A stretch of DNA of 64,000 nt from Sphaerobacter thermophilus DSM 20745 (GTDB taxonomy: Bacteria; Chloroflexota; Chloroflexia; Thermomicrobiales; Thermomicrobiaceae): contig NC_013523.1 in assembly GCF_000024985.1 (NCBI RefSeq), positions 2,170,001 through 2,234,000 on the forward strand. The letters run 5' to 3'. Below are positions 17,503 through 26,643 of the stretch, piece by piece (position 1 is the stretch's first letter; every line of letters begins with the position of its first letter). The translations under genes were made by a program, and so were the position numbers. The notes beneath the pieces are model-generated. The model saw only the letters and a program-made list of their open reading frames with translations, was not told the origin of the DNA and searched no databases.

Positions 17503-18140
17503 TGTTCAGCGGCATCGTCGAGGAAGTCGGCACCGTGGCCGCGCTCGGCCGGGTCGGAGGCGACGTAGCGCTCACCATCCGCGGCCGCACGGTGCTGGAG
17601 GGCACACGGCTCGGAGACAGCATCGCCGTCAACGGGGTTTGTCTCACCGTTGCTGACCTGGACGCGGGCCACTTCGTCGCCAACCTGCAACCGGTGACGC
17701 TCCGGCTAACGAATCTGGGCGACCTCAGCCCCGGCTCCCCGGTAAACCTGGAGCGCTCGGTCATGGTCGGCGGGCGGATCGGCGGTCACTACGTCCAGGG
17801 GCACATCGACGGCACCGGCCGGGTCGTCTCGCAGACACCGGACGGTGCAGCGGTCGTGGTCCGCATCGCGACACCGCCGGAGATCCATCGCTACCTGGTG
17901 CCGCGCGGCTTCATCGCCGTCGACGGCGCCAGCCTGACGATCGTGGAGGTTCTGCCGGACGGCTTCACCGTCTCGCTGGTGACCCACACCCAACACCACA
18001 CGACGCTGGCGCACAAGCGGCCCGGCGAGCGGGTCAACCTGGAGGTGGACATCATCGCGAAGTACGTCGAGCGGCTCTGCGGTCCGTCGCCCGGCGCGGG
18101 GGTCGACCTCGACCTGCTACGACGGGCGGGGTTCGCCTAG
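17502..18140 (+). CDS. ribE: Riboflavin synthase (alpha chain)
   Basis: The product is 212 aa and begins [12 protein letters not shown], the invariant start of riboflavin synthase. Two lumazine-binding barrels are visible. The first is about residues 1-95, with [13 protein letters not shown]. The second is about 97-190, with [15 protein letters not shown] and [14 protein letters not shown]. The enzyme dismutates two 6,7-dimethyl-8-ribityllumazine molecules to riboflavin. An AGGAGG sequence precedes the ATG inside the end of ribD. Confidence 0.97.
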   Translation: MFSGIVEEVGTVAALGRVGGDVALTIRGRTVLEGTRLGDSIAVNGVCLTVADLDAGHFVANLQPVTLRLTNLGDLSPGSPVNLERSVMVGGRIGGHYVQGHIDGTGRVVSQTPDGAAVVVRIATPPEIHRYLVPRGFIAVDGASLTIVEVLPDGFTVSLVTHTQHHTTLAHKRPGERVNLEVDIIAKYVERLCGPSPGAGVDLDLLRRAGFA

Positions 18141-18154
18141 AGGGAGGAGGCATC

Positions 18155-18847
18155 GTGCCGCTGGCGACAATCGAGCAGGCCATCGCCGCGCTGCGCGCGG
18201 GCCGGTTCGTCATCATCGTCGACGGGCCGGACCGGGAGAACGAGGGCGATCTCTGCATCGCCGGACAGTTCATCACACCGGAAGCGGTGAACTTCATCGT
18301 GCGCGAGGCGCGCGGGCTCCTCTGCGCAGCGATGGCGCCGGAGTGGGTCGACCGGCTGCGCCTGCCGCTCATGGTCGACCCGGCGTCCAACTCGGCACCC
18401 TTCGGCACCGCCTTCACCGTGTCGGTGGAGGCACGCCAGGGGGTCACGACCGGCATCTCGGCGCACGACCGGGCCCGGACGATCCGCACCCTTGCCGATC
18501 CGGCCTCCACCCCAGCCGACTTCGCCATGCCCGGCCACGTCTTCCCGCTCCGCGCCCGTCCCGGCGGGGTGCTGGAGCGACCGGGGCAGACCGAGGCGGC
18601 GGTCGACCTGGCACGCCTGGCCGGGCTGCACCCGGTGGTGGCGATCTGCGAGATCATGGCGGACGACGGGACCATGGCCCGCCTCCCCGAACTGGAGCGC
18701 TTCGCCACGCGCCACGACATCCCGATCATCAGCGTCGCCGACCTCGCCGCCGTTCGCCGGGCACAGGCAGACCGCCACCCGGCCGGCGTGGCAGACCACA
18801 GCCCCGCGGGGACCGCCGCCCGCGAGGGTACGGCGTACGGGTGCTAG
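18155..18847 (+). CDS. ribB: 3,4-dihydroxy-2-butanone-4-phosphate synthase (stand-alone RibB)
   Basis: The product is 230 aa from a GTG at 18155 with a strong AGGGAGGAGG upstream. The catalytic acidic loop [11 protein letters not shown] (about residues 24-34) and the HDRARTI and [10 protein letters not shown] segments are diagnostic. The enzyme converts ribulose 5-phosphate to the four-carbon riboflavin precursor. Many bacteria fuse this domain to GTP cyclohydrolase II (RibBA). Here the protein stops after the DHBP domain with a short low-similarity tail ([13 protein letters not shown]...), so the GTP cyclohydrolase must be encoded elsewhere. Confidence 0.95.
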   Translation: MPLATIEQAIAALRAGRFVIIVDGPDRENEGDLCIAGQFITPEAVNFIVREARGLLCAAMAPEWVDRLRLPLMVDPASNSAPFGTAFTVSVEARQGVTTGISAHDRARTIRTLADPASTPADFAMPGHVFPLRARPGGVLERPGQTEAAVDLARLAGLHPVVAICEIMADDGTMARLPELERFATRHDIPIISVADLAAVRRAQADRHPAGVADHSPAGTAAREGTAYGC

Positions 18848-18923
18848 CGGCGGCGCAGCGCCCACACAACCGCACGGGGGCACCAGGGCACCCCGGTACG
18901 CAGCAGGCGTAAGGAGAGAGACG

Positions 18924-19406
18924 ATGCGGACGATTGAGGGTATGTTGACCGGGCGCGGGCTGCGCATCGGTATGGTAGTCGCACGCTTCAATGAGTTCGT
19001 CACCTCGAAGCTCATGGAGGGCGCGCTGGACGCGCTGGTGCGGCACGAGGTCGATCCCGACGCGATCGACGTGCTGTGGGTGCCGGGCTCGTTCGAGATC
19101 CCGCTCGCGGCCAAGCGCATGGCCGACTCCGGGCGCTACGACGCGGTGGTCTGCCTCGGCGCCGTGATCCGGGGCGCAACCCCGCACTTCGACTACGTCG
19201 CGTCCGAGGTCGCCAAGGGGGTGGCGAACGTATCGCTCGCCACCGGCGTCCCGGTCATCTTCGGGGTGCTCACCACCGACACCATCGAGCAGGCGATCGA
19301 GCGCGCCGGCACCAAAGCAGGCAACAAGGGCTTCGACGCCGCCGTCACCGCGATCGAGATGGCCAACGCCCTGCGGCAACTCGACACCGTCGCAGCGAGC
19401 GTCTGA
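18924..19406 (+). CDS. ribH: 6,7-dimethyl-8-ribityllumazine synthase
   Basis: The product is 160 aa from ATG 18924, preceded by TAAGGAGAGAG. Family signatures are [48 protein letters not shown] and [23 protein letters not shown]. It condenses the RibB product with the ribitylamino-pyrimidinedione and usually assembles into pentamers or icosahedral capsids. Last gene of the riboflavin operon, 76 bases after ribB. Confidence 0.97.
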   Translation: MRTIEGMLTGRGLRIGMVVARFNEFVTSKLMEGALDALVRHEVDPDAIDVLWVPGSFEIPLAAKRMADSGRYDAVVCLGAVIRGATPHFDYVASEVAKGVANVSLATGVPVIFGVLTTDTIEQAIERAGTKAGNKGFDAAVTAIEMANALRQLDTVAASV

Positions 19407-19424
19407 CCACCGGGATGACGGCAG

Positions 19425-19451
19425 CGGAGCCGGGCCGACGGCCCGGCTCCG
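19425..19451 (+). terminator. Hairpin at the end of the riboflavin operon
   Basis: CGGAGCCGGGCC (19425-19436) pairs perfectly with GGCCCGGCTCCG (19440-19451) across a three-base loop, 19 bases after the ribH stop. No clear T-run follows, so it may be a rho-aided or processing-stabilised end. Confidence 0.7.
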
Positions 19452-19527
19452 CGCCGTGTGCCTTGCCCCGAGAACCTCGCATGCTCCACCAATCGCGACG
19501 CTCTCACGAAATGACCACGCGCAACAC

Positions 19528-19555
19528 TTGACATTTCACCATCCTGTGATACGAT
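19528..19555 (+). promoter_or_regulatory. Promoter of the 19743-21707 secreted-protein gene
   Basis: TTGACA (19528-19533), 16 bases and TACGAT (19550-19555), with TGA directly before the -10 (extended -10). It sits in a low-GC patch about 190 bases before the ATG, so a long 5' leader (about 180 bases) is expected. The 19407-19742 gap otherwise holds only the riboflavin-operon hairpin. Confidence 0.75.
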
Positions 19556-19742
19556 CATAGTACCTTAGTACTAGCCATGTTGTGCCGTAAGATCACCCGA
19601 CTCATCGGGTGGGTTCGGCGCGCCTGAATGGAAGGAGGTCGGGGAGCGAGACGCCTCGCGCCCCGGCGAGAGGCTGCTGCATGCCCGGCGCGAGGCACGG
19701 GGTAGGGGAGGAGTACCGGTCGCCGACCGGCAGGAAGGAAGC

Positions 19743-21707
19743 ATGCCATTGCACACCAGACTGCTTCGCCTCGCGGTGGCGCTGGGGCTGGCCACCGCGC
19801 TCTTGACGGCTGCCATCAGTCCCGCCGTCGCTGATTCCGCGGATGCGGTGGTGGACCGCATCTACTTCCCCTGGGTGCCGCACCACGACACGATCGCCGG
19901 GGTGGCCGGTGTGACCGGCGCGATCATCGTGCAGAACGTGGAGCCCGTCGCGGTCGATGTGGTGGTCAAGAACACCGTCGGACAGAAGCTCGCCGGGCTC
20001 ACGCTCAATCCGCGCGCATCGCAGGTCTGGACCGCCGCACAACTGAAGATACCGCGGGAGAATCCCGAGGAGGGCACCCCCGGCGGGGCCGGGATCGTCG
20101 TTGAGGCAACCTGGACTGACCCAAAGGAGGTCAACCAGATCGACCAAAGTGTCTGCGTGGAGCGCGATATTCCGTTTAGTAGGAACCCCTCACGTAGCTT
20201 CGATGTCCTCCAGAAGCTGACCCTGACGTCCCCCGTTCTCATCGGCAAGATCTACCAGCCGGACTTCGTCTTCCCTGCCGATAGCTACGTCGCCCGGTGG
20301 GACGGAAACGGCACGCTTGCCGTCGACTGGAGCCCGAGCGGGCCGGAGCCGGCAGCAAACGTAACCTATCGGGTGAAGGTGTACGAAAAGTGCCCGCCCC
20401 CTCGGATCGCCGGAGTCGAGAAGCACACGGTCGGCACTCTGTTCGGCCCGCAGACGACGAGCACTACCGAGATGGTGGACGGTTACAGCGCCGTGCCGCA
20501 CAGCGACCTGAAGCGTGCAGCACAGGGCGGGGAGACACTGGAGGAGCAGATCCGCTGGGTCGTTCCCATCGTGCAGACCAGCAGCGGCTGGAACACCGAG
20601 ATCTTCATCACCAATGTTTCCCAGAACGACACCACGGTGAACGCCACGTTCTATCCGGCTCAAGGCCAGGGTGTGGCTGGCCGGGGAACCCTTATCCTCG
20701 GCAACTACTGGCTGCCCGCGGGGGAGAGCGTGTCGGTCGACCTCATGGCCGACACCCCGCTGCCAGAGGGGCGCGTCGGGTCGCTCTGGGTGGACGCGAC
20801 AGAGGACGTGGTCGTCGCGGCGTTCCGGATGAAGCCGGAAACGGGCATGATGCTAACAACCGTCGCTCAGCCGCGCTACGATGAGCCCACGAATGGGGAC
20901 ACCTGCGACCAGTGCGTTGCGTACGGCCCCCTGGTGTTCCGCGACTACAACGGCTGGAACACGGGGATCAACATCGCGAATCTGTCCAGCTTCTATAACC
21001 GGGTCACGGTGACCTATTACAACTACGACGGCAACGTGGCGGCAACTGATTTGCTCACCATCCCGCCACGGGCGATGGAGTACGTCTACACCCCGGCCAC
21101 GGGCAATGTCGGTATCGGCGACAGCCAGATCACGGCGGTGCAGATCGTGGGCAACTACCCACTGGCAGCGGCGATCGACGAGGTGAAGTACCTCGCCGGG
21201 CACGGTCAGGGTCACGCCATGTCGTACCCAGCCTCGGGCGACCTATCGGGTTTCGAGCCGAATGGGGGTGTTCCCGTGCTCGACACCGGCCGCTGGTTCT
21301 ACGAGCGATTGCTGGCACTGCCGCTGGTGCAGAGGGGGATCACCGACACCGGCACCGGCGACACCTCGGGCATCAACCTGTTCAACCCTGCCCCGAACGA
21401 CACCGTCGTGGCCTGGGTGCAGTTCGTCGACTCGGCCGGGGTGCCGGTCGCGCCGACCGTAACCGGGACCGACGCGGAAGCGCCGTTCAACCTGCCGCTC
21501 GGCCCGCATGCCGGGGCCACCCTCTATACCCTCCGGTACAGCGAGATGCTCGACGGGTTCATCGGCTCCGCTGTGATCGGCGTGGTGGGAGACGGCGCGC
21601 TCGTCGGTGTGTCGAACAACGTCAACTACGCCGTGGCGGGCGACGGCTCGGCTGCCTTCACCCTCACCCGCGCCGATACCGTGTACGACCCGCGCCCGCC
21701 CCGATGA
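19743..21707 (+). CDS. Secreted multi-module beta-sandwich protein (third paralog)
   Basis: The product is 654 aa from ATG 19743 (GGAAGGA upstream). The signal peptide MPLHTRLLRLAVALGLATAL...AVA is followed by the same module order as the 9841-11760 protein: RIYFPWVPHHDT...GAIIVQNVEP, GWNTEIFITNVSQ, YNGWNTGINIANLSS, GDTSGINLFNP, ending GVVGDGALVGVSNNVNYAVAGDG. Two internal cysteine pairs (for example CDQCV near 385) are not shared. It sits 340 bases after the riboflavin operon with its own promoter. A surface role is inferred from secretion and modularity only. The enzyme-like name 'hydrolase' is not supported. Confidence 0.85.
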   Translation: MPLHTRLLRLAVALGLATALLTAAISPAVADSADAVVDRIYFPWVPHHDTIAGVAGVTGAIIVQNVEPVAVDVVVKNTVGQKLAGLTLNPRASQVWTAAQLKIPRENPEEGTPGGAGIVVEATWTDPKEVNQIDQSVCVERDIPFSRNPSRSFDVLQKLTLTSPVLIGKIYQPDFVFPADSYVARWDGNGTLAVDWSPSGPEPAANVTYRVKVYEKCPPPRIAGVEKHTVGTLFGPQTTSTTEMVDGYSAVPHSDLKRAAQGGETLEEQIRWVVPIVQTSSGWNTEIFITNVSQNDTTVNATFYPAQGQGVAGRGTLILGNYWLPAGESVSVDLMADTPLPEGRVGSLWVDATEDVVVAAFRMKPETGMMLTTVAQPRYDEPTNGDTCDQCVAYGPLVFRDYNGWNTGINIANLSSFYNRVTVTYYNYDGNVAATDLLTIPPRAMEYVYTPATGNVGIGDSQITAVQIVGNYPLAAAIDEVKYLAGHGQGHAMSYPASGDLSGFEPNGGVPVLDTGRWFYERLLALPLVQRGITDTGTGDTSGINLFNPAPNDTVVAWVQFVDSAGVPVAPTVTGTDAEAPFNLPLGPHAGATLYTLRYSEMLDGFIGSAVIGVVGDGALVGVSNNVNYAVAGDGSAAFTLTRADTVYDPRPPR

Positions 21708-21713
21708 GTCCAC

Positions 21714-21743
21714 GGCAGGCCTCGGCGCCCGCTGGGGCCTGCC
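21714..21743. terminator. Hairpin between convergent genes
   Basis: GGCAGGCC (21714-21721) pairs with GGCCTGCC (21736-21743). It lies between the stop codons of the secreted-protein gene and the convergent deacetylase gene and could serve both. Confidence 0.65.
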
Positions 21744-21761
21744 TACCCGCCACACCGAGAC

Positions 21762-22559
21762 CTAGGAGTTGGTACGCAGCGGCCAGAAGCGCTCGGCCGG
21801 GCGGCCGGAGCCGACGGCGCGGGCGTAGCGGCGGGTGGACTCGGCCGGATCGCCCTGGTGGCGGAAGATGACCGGGAGCTGGGTGCGGTAGCAGAGGATG
21901 GCGCGCACCCGCGCTTCCAACTGGACCGGAGTGAGGAACCGCGTCTCGGCCGGACCCGCGGCGACCTCCGCAGCACGCGCCTGGAGCGCGGGCGCACCGG
22001 CCGGGTCTCCGGCGTAGGGGAAGTCCTCGTACGCCAGCACGCGGCGGCCCATCCCGGCCAGCCGCTGTCCCGCGAGCGTGGCGATCTGGTGGTCCACATG
22101 GTTGCCCAAGCCGAGCGGCACGTAGACCGTCGCGCCCGGTGCGGCCAGCGCGGCGACGGCCGCGGTGAGGTCGTCGACCAGCGGGCGGTCGTCCGGGTGG
22201 AGAGGGCCGAAGAGGTCGTCATCCGAGGTGTAGCGCGTGCCCCGGTAGATGGCGTCGTGGAAGTCGAGCCAAAGCGCTTCGGCTCCCAGCGCGGCAGCGG
22301 CGCACGCCTCCTCCGCGCGACGGATGCGCACGGCGTCGTCCGGTCCGACCCCCCAGCGCTCGTGCTGGAACCGCGCAAAGTCGCTGAGCGGCCCGGTCGG
22401 CGCGCCGCCGAAGCAGGTGACGATCAGCGGGCGCGCGCCGCCTTCGGCGAAGGAGGCCACGGTCCCGCCGCAGGAGAGTGCCACGTCGTCGTAGTGCGGA
22501 GCGAGGAAGACCGGGCGTGGCTCAGGCGGAGTGGTAACGGACACGCTCGTCCCCCACAC
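21762..22559 (-). CDS. PIG-L/LmbE family N-acetyl sugar deacetylase-like protein
   Basis: The product is up to 265 aa. The zinc-site motif APHYDDVALSCGG (about residues 20-32) is the family's PHxDD signature, and the GNHVDHQIA segment carries the third zinc ligand. Family members remove acetyl groups from GlcNAc-inositol, mycothiol or bacillithiol precursors and other amino sugars. The substrate here is unknown. The start overlaps the end of selB by up to 38 bases. A GTG at 22542-22544 giving MSVTTPPEP is an equally plausible start. The overlap indicates co-transcription with selB. A thiol-cofactor role would fit the redox neighbourhood but is speculation. Confidence 0.85.
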   Translation of the reverse strand: MWGTSVSVTTPPEPRPVFLAPHYDDVALSCGGTVASFAEGGARPLIVTCFGGAPTGPLSDFARFQHERWGVGPDDAVRIRRAEEACAAAALGAEALWLDFHDAIYRGTRYTSDDDLFGPLHPDDRPLVDDLTAAVAALAAPGATVYVPLGLGNHVDHQIATLAGQRLAGMGRRVLAYEDFPYAGDPAGAPALQARAAEVAAGPAETRFLTPVQLEARVRAILCYRTQLPVIFRHQGDPAESTRRYARAVGSGRPAERFWPLRTNS

Positions 22560-24414
22560 GCCGGGTCACGCGCTGGTGATCGAGGTACTCCAGCACGGCC
22601 TGGGCGTACTTGCGGCTGGACCCGAAGTGGTCGCGGAACTGGGCCAGTGTGATCCGGCCCTCCCGGTCGATGATCTCCAGGACCTGCCGCTGGATCTCCT
22701 CGAAGGTCTCGCGGGCGAAGATGATCCCCTCGTCGACCCGCACCACCTCGCCCGTCTCGGCCAGCGCGATGGCGACCTCCGGGTCGATCCCGAACTCGGC
22801 CGGGCCGGGCGGCGTGTAGGGCGCCGCCCGCAGTGCCGCGAGGTAGCGGTCGATCTTCTCCCGCTGCTCCGGGGTGAAGGTAATCTCGTGGCCGGGAAGG
22901 CGCAGTGTCTCGCCGTCGTCCACCAGCGCAGCCGCGGAAGCCGCGTGGGCGACGATCTCCTCGAAGACACGAGCAGGCAGACCGGTCCGGCTGCGGACCT
23001 CCTCCTTGGCCATGCCGCGGCGGAGCGGCTGGCGCCGGTGGTAGGACTCGAGCAGGGCCTGGATGTCGCCGGTGATACGCTCCAGCGTGTCGGCACGGAT
23101 CAGGTAGCCCGCCGGGCCGCCACGACCGAGCGCCACCACCTGGCCCTCCGCGACCAGCCGGTCGATCGCCGCCTGCACATCGGACTCCGGCAGCGCCACG
23201 CTCCGCACGAGCGCGCGGCGCTCCTGCGGCCCGGCGGCGAGTGCCTGGGCGACGATCTCCTCCGGCGCCCCGGAGGCAAGCACCTCGAGCGCCTGGATGA
23301 CCTCGGGCCGGAAACGACGGTGGCGACGTGGGTGCGCATCGACGACCACCCCGCCGCCGATCGTCAGGCTGGGCGAGGGGCGCCGCACGATGAAGCGGTC
23401 GCCTCTGACGGCCACCAGGGGCGTTGGGAAGCGGAACTGCACCCAGCCCTCTTGCCCCGGCTCGATCCGCTCGGCATCGAGCAAGGTCACCCGCGCCAGG
23501 GTCTCGGCCGAGCCGAGGAAGAAGTCCACCTCGTCGTTCTGCTCCAGGGCGACCGGTGAGTCAGGCACGAGCCGCAGCCGGGCATCCAGCAGGCGCGTCG
23601 GCGTCAGCCAGCCAGGGACCGTCAGCACATCGCCTCGGGCGATCTCTTCGACCGAGATCCCCGCCAGGTTCACCGCGGTGCGAGAGCCCGGCTGTGCGCG
23701 TTCCACCTTCGACCGGTGGCTCTGCAGCCCGCGCACGCGCCCACGCCGCCCGGCCGGGAGGATCTCGACCTCTTGACCGATCTCCAGCGGCCCGCCGAGC
23801 AGCGTCCCCGTCACTACCGTGCCGAAGCCTGCTACGGTGAAGACCCGGTCGATCGGCAGCCGCGGCCGACCGGTTTCGTTGTGCGGCGGGACGGCATCCA
23901 GCAGTGCATCAATGGCGGCGCGCAGGTCGTCCAGCCCCTCCCCGGTCACCGCCGACACCGGCACCACGGGCGCTCCGTCCATCACGGTGCCGCGCACCGC
24001 CTCGCGAATCTCCTCGACCACCAGATCCCGCCACTCGCCATCGACCAGGTCGGTCTTGGTCAAGACAATCAGTCCCCGCTCGATCTGGAGGAGATCCAGG
24101 ATCGCCAGGTGCTCGGCCGTCTGCGGCATCGGCCCCTCGTCGGCCGCGACCACCAGCAACGCCGCGTCGATTCCGCCCACACCTGCGAGCATGTTCTTGA
24201 TGAAGCGCTCGTGGCCCGGCACGTCGATGATGCTGATCTGCCGCCCGCTGGGCAGCTTCATCCAGGCGAAGCCCAGGTCAATCGTCATCTCCCGTTCCTT
24301 CTCCTCGCGGAGCCGGTCCGGGTCGATGCCGGTCAGGGCTTTCACCAGCGTGGACTTACCGTGGTCGACGTGGCCGGCCGTGCCGACCACGTAGGTCAGG
24401 GACTGCATGCTCAT
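22522..24414 (-). CDS. selB: Selenocysteine-specific elongation factor SelB
   Basis: The product is 630 aa from the ATG at 24412-24414 (GAGG five bases upstream). An upstream ATG at 24432 would add six residues, and one at 24408 would remove two. GTPase motifs: G1 GHVDHGKST (14-22), G2 in EREMTIDLGF, G3 DVPGHE and G4 TKTD, all as in SelB rather than EF-Tu. Two beta-barrel domains follow, then winged-helix repeats (from about 370, ending RITLAQFRDHFGSSRKYAQAVLEYLDHQRVTRRVGDERV) that bind the SECIS hairpin. SelB delivers Sec-tRNA to UGA codons. Its presence implies a working selenocysteine system, and one predicted client lies at 13735-14415. selA, selD and tRNA-Sec were not seen in this window. 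Confidence 0.96.
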   Translation of the reverse strand: MSMQSLTYVVGTAGHVDHGKSTLVKALTGIDPDRLREEKEREMTIDLGFAWMKLPSGRQISIIDVPGHERFIKNMLAGVGGIDAALLVVAADEGPMPQTAEHLAILDLLQIERGLIVLTKTDLVDGEWRDLVVEEIREAVRGTVMDGAPVVPVSAVTGEGLDDLRAAIDALLDAVPPHNETGRPRLPIDRVFTVAGFGTVVTGTLLGGPLEIGQEVEILPAGRRGRVRGLQSHRSKVERAQPGSRTAVNLAGISVEEIARGDVLTVPGWLTPTRLLDARLRLVPDSPVALEQNDEVDFFLGSAETLARVTLLDAERIEPGQEGWVQFRFPTPLVAVRGDRFIVRRPSPSLTIGGGVVVDAHPRRHRRFRPEVIQALEVLASGAPEEIVAQALAAGPQERRALVRSVALPESDVQAAIDRLVAEGQVVALGRGGPAGYLIRADTLERITGDIQALLESYHRRQPLRRGMAKEEVRSRTGLPARVFEEIVAHAASAAALVDDGETLRLPGHEITFTPEQREKIDRYLAALRAAPYTPPGPAEFGIDPEVAIALAETGEVVRVDEGIIFARETFEEIQRQVLEIIDREGRITLAQFRDHFGSSRKYAQAVLEYLDHQRVTRRVGDERVRYHSA

Positions 24415-24477
24415 GGGGACCTCATGGGTCATGTCCTGTTGCAGTGCCGACGCGCTCCGGTCACCAACGCAAACGCG

Positions 24478-24483
24478 ATTATA
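24478..24483 (-). promoter_or_regulatory. Possible -10 element upstream of selB
   Basis: A perfect TATAAT on the minus strand lies 64 bases upstream of the selB start. No good -35 hexamer is found 16-18 bases further up, so this is only a candidate. Confidence 0.35.
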
Positions 24484-24547
24484 CCCCTCCGCGTGTCACG
24501 AACTCGGGTTCCAGAAACCCCGACTCTCTGTCGACTTCCGTACGTCA

Positions 24548-24575
24548 CCCCCCTCTCCCAACGTTGGGAGAGCGG
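24548..24575. repeat. Interspersed palindrome, copy 6
   Basis: CCCTCTCCCAACGTTGGGAGAG followed by a GGGGTGAGGG tail, in the gap between the end of the glycosidase-like gene and selB. Confidence 0.85.
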
Positions 24576-24609
24576 ACGGGGTGAGGGCCGCTCGGTCGGG
24601 AGGATGCGC

Positions 24610-26511
24610 TCACCGGCGGCGCACCGTGCTCCGCCGGGCGCGGGACCGAGCACGGAGGTCAGCGGCAGTGAGGCGTCGCGGGACGTGGCCGTTGGCCCCG
24701 CCGCCCGTCGGGCTCGGCGGCAGGGCAGGGCGGAAGCGCCAGTTCCACACGAGCGACGCCAGGGTCAGGACCACCATCACGGCGAAGGTTCCGTAGATCC
24801 AGGGGTAGGCCCAGGACTGCCACGGCTGCCGGACGACGACGAAGCCGGCCAACGCCACCGAGCCGCCCTCGCCCGCCAGGGCGCGAATCTCGGCCACATG
24901 CGGCCCGTCGTCGAGCCCGTCGGCCACGGTGACTCGGCCATCTGCGTCCGGCACAGCGATCGCCGCCCCGGTCTCGTCGGTCGGCAACCCCGGTGCCGGC
25001 TCGCCGTCGATGGTCACCATCAAGCCCTGACCGCTCCCGTCGAGCAGCAGGTCGAGCCGCGGTCCGCTGAAGGGGATGCGTAGGGTCGCCCCGGCTGCCG
25101 CCGGCACCAGGGTTTGGCTTGTCCCCTCCCCGACGAGGTTCCACCCGCCGTCGTGCTGGATCAGTCGGGTGCTGGCGGGATACGCGCCGGTGTAGGCGCG
25201 GTCGAGCCGCGCGCGGGACCCCGCGAGCGTGGTGTACGCCGGAGTCGGTGAGAAGTCGTAGTTGACGATCGCAAAGCCGCGGGTGGGGTTGCGGCCCGCA
25301 TCGGGCGTGGCGGTGGGCGACGTCGGGAAGCGGAAGAGCCAGACGCACATCGCGCCGAGCCAGGGCCACTCGCGCTGCGCCCGCAGATAACCTTGCAGCA
25401 GGTAGCGCGCCTGCGTCTCGGCACTCACCGGCCTGCCCCAGACCGAAGCATCGCCGGTCCAGTCGTCCGGCAGCGACACCCACCCGTACTCGGCCGCCCA
25501 GATCGGCTTGTCGGCGTCACCGTTGCGCACCATCACCTCCCGCATCTGAATCACGCGGGAGAAGTTGTTGCGCTCGAACTCGACCCGGCGGTCGTACGGG
25601 CTGTAGCCGTAGCCGTAGACCATCGCCGTGGCGATATCGAAGTAGTCCTTCGCCCCGGCGTCGTACATCCCCTGCAGGAAGAGGAATTCGTTCAGGTTCT
25701 CCGGTCCGCGCTGGTCGGTCGGGGCCAGGCCCGGAAGGAGAACGACCACCTCCGGGTTGGCCTCCTTGGCCGCGGTGTAGGCAGCCTTGAGCAGTTCAGT
25801 GAAGCGCGCCGGGTTGATCGGCTGCCCGCCCCACTCCCCGTACAGGTTCGGCTCATTCCAGATCTGGATGTAGCGGACCTTGCCCCGGTAGCGGCTGACG
25901 ACGGTGCGGACGAAGTCGGCGTAGTCGGCGTCGTTGTTCGGCGGGCCGTCAGGCACCTGATCCACGCCCGGCTGCCCCTCCCGCGCCCAGCGCGGCGGTT
26001 TGTCGAGCCGGGCAATGATCTCCAGCCCGCGCTCGTGGGCCAGGTTCACGATGCGGTCGTACTTCTCCCAGGTATCCTGCCCGGTACGTGGGTCGACGTA
26101 GACCCCCTTGGCCGGCTCGATCTCGTACCACGCGAACATCTGCCGCACGAAGGTGAAGCCGCCCGCAGCGATCATGTCGAGCGTGCGCTCGACCTTCTCC
26201 GGGTCGGCTTCCTCATTCAGCAGCGTGTTGACGCCCAGGGGGTTGACATCGGTGTGCGGGATCGGCTGGAGATCCTCCCCCGCCTCAACACCTCGCGTGA
26301 AGTACGGCTGGCTCAGCGCGGCGACGCCCAGGCTCCCGAGCAGCCCGAGCAGGACGAGCACGTGGAACGCCACACGCACGTCCCAGCGACGGATCAGTCG
26401 ATGAAACCGATGCCCAACGGCGCTCACCGCCTTCGTCCTACCTCCCGGCCCCATCGCCGCATGGGCGCGCACAGGTGCACGTTCGTTGGCCACGCCCCAG
26501 AGATGGTACAC
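24610..26511 (-). CDS. Membrane-anchored glycoside hydrolase-like protein (clan GH-A fold)
   Basis: The product is up to 633 aa. An N-terminal membrane anchor (FHVLVLLGLLGSLGVAAL, about 49-66) is followed by a TIM-barrel domain. It has IWNEPN with the likely acid/base E220 and AAEYGW with the likely nucleophile E340, as in clan A glycosidases (GH5/GH39-like). A beta domain (about 440-580) and a second membrane segment (IYGTFAVMVVLTLASLVW, about 585-602) precede a basic tail. The substrate cannot be told. Downstream of two GT-C glycosyltransferases on the same strand, it may trim or modify a cell-surface polysaccharide. Starts at 26454 (ATG) or 26427 (GTG, near GGGAGGT) are alternatives to 26511. 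Confidence 0.8.
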   Translation of the reverse strand: MYHLWGVANERAPVRAHAAMGPGGRTKAVSAVGHRFHRLIRRWDVRVAFHVLVLLGLLGSLGVAALSQPYFTRGVEAGEDLQPIPHTDVNPLGVNTLLNEEADPEKVERTLDMIAAGGFTFVRQMFAWYEIEPAKGVYVDPRTGQDTWEKYDRIVNLAHERGLEIIARLDKPPRWAREGQPGVDQVPDGPPNNDADYADFVRTVVSRYRGKVRYIQIWNEPNLYGEWGGQPINPARFTELLKAAYTAAKEANPEVVVLLPGLAPTDQRGPENLNEFLFLQGMYDAGAKDYFDIATAMVYGYGYSPYDRRVEFERNNFSRVIQMREVMVRNGDADKPIWAAEYGWVSLPDDWTGDASVWGRPVSAETQARYLLQGYLRAQREWPWLGAMCVWLFRFPTSPTATPDAGRNPTRGFAIVNYDFSPTPAYTTLAGSRARLDRAYTGAYPASTRLIQHDGGWNLVGEGTSQTLVPAAAGATLRIPFSGPRLDLLLDGSGQGLMVTIDGEPAPGLPTDETGAAIAVPDADGRVTVADGLDDGPHVAEIRALAGEGGSVALAGFVVVRQPWQSWAYPWIYGTFAVMVVLTLASLVWNWRFRPALPPSPTGGGANGHVPRRLTAADLRARSRARRSTVRRR

Positions 26512-26643
26512 CAGCCCATTTCAGCACGGGGGGACTGGTATCCGTCCAAGGGGCTACGAGGCGCTGTGCACGACGTAGCGTGCGGACACCACCTTCCTTG
26601 CTCCTGAACGCTCCACGGGAAGCGGTTGTGACGAGGAGCAGGA

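Noticed and set aside
24500-24525. GGGTTCCAGAAACCC as the T-arm of a tRNA-Sec next to selB
   Set aside because: The loop does not match the TTCRANNY T-loop, and no acceptor stem, long variable arm or TCA anticodon arm could be placed around it on either strand.
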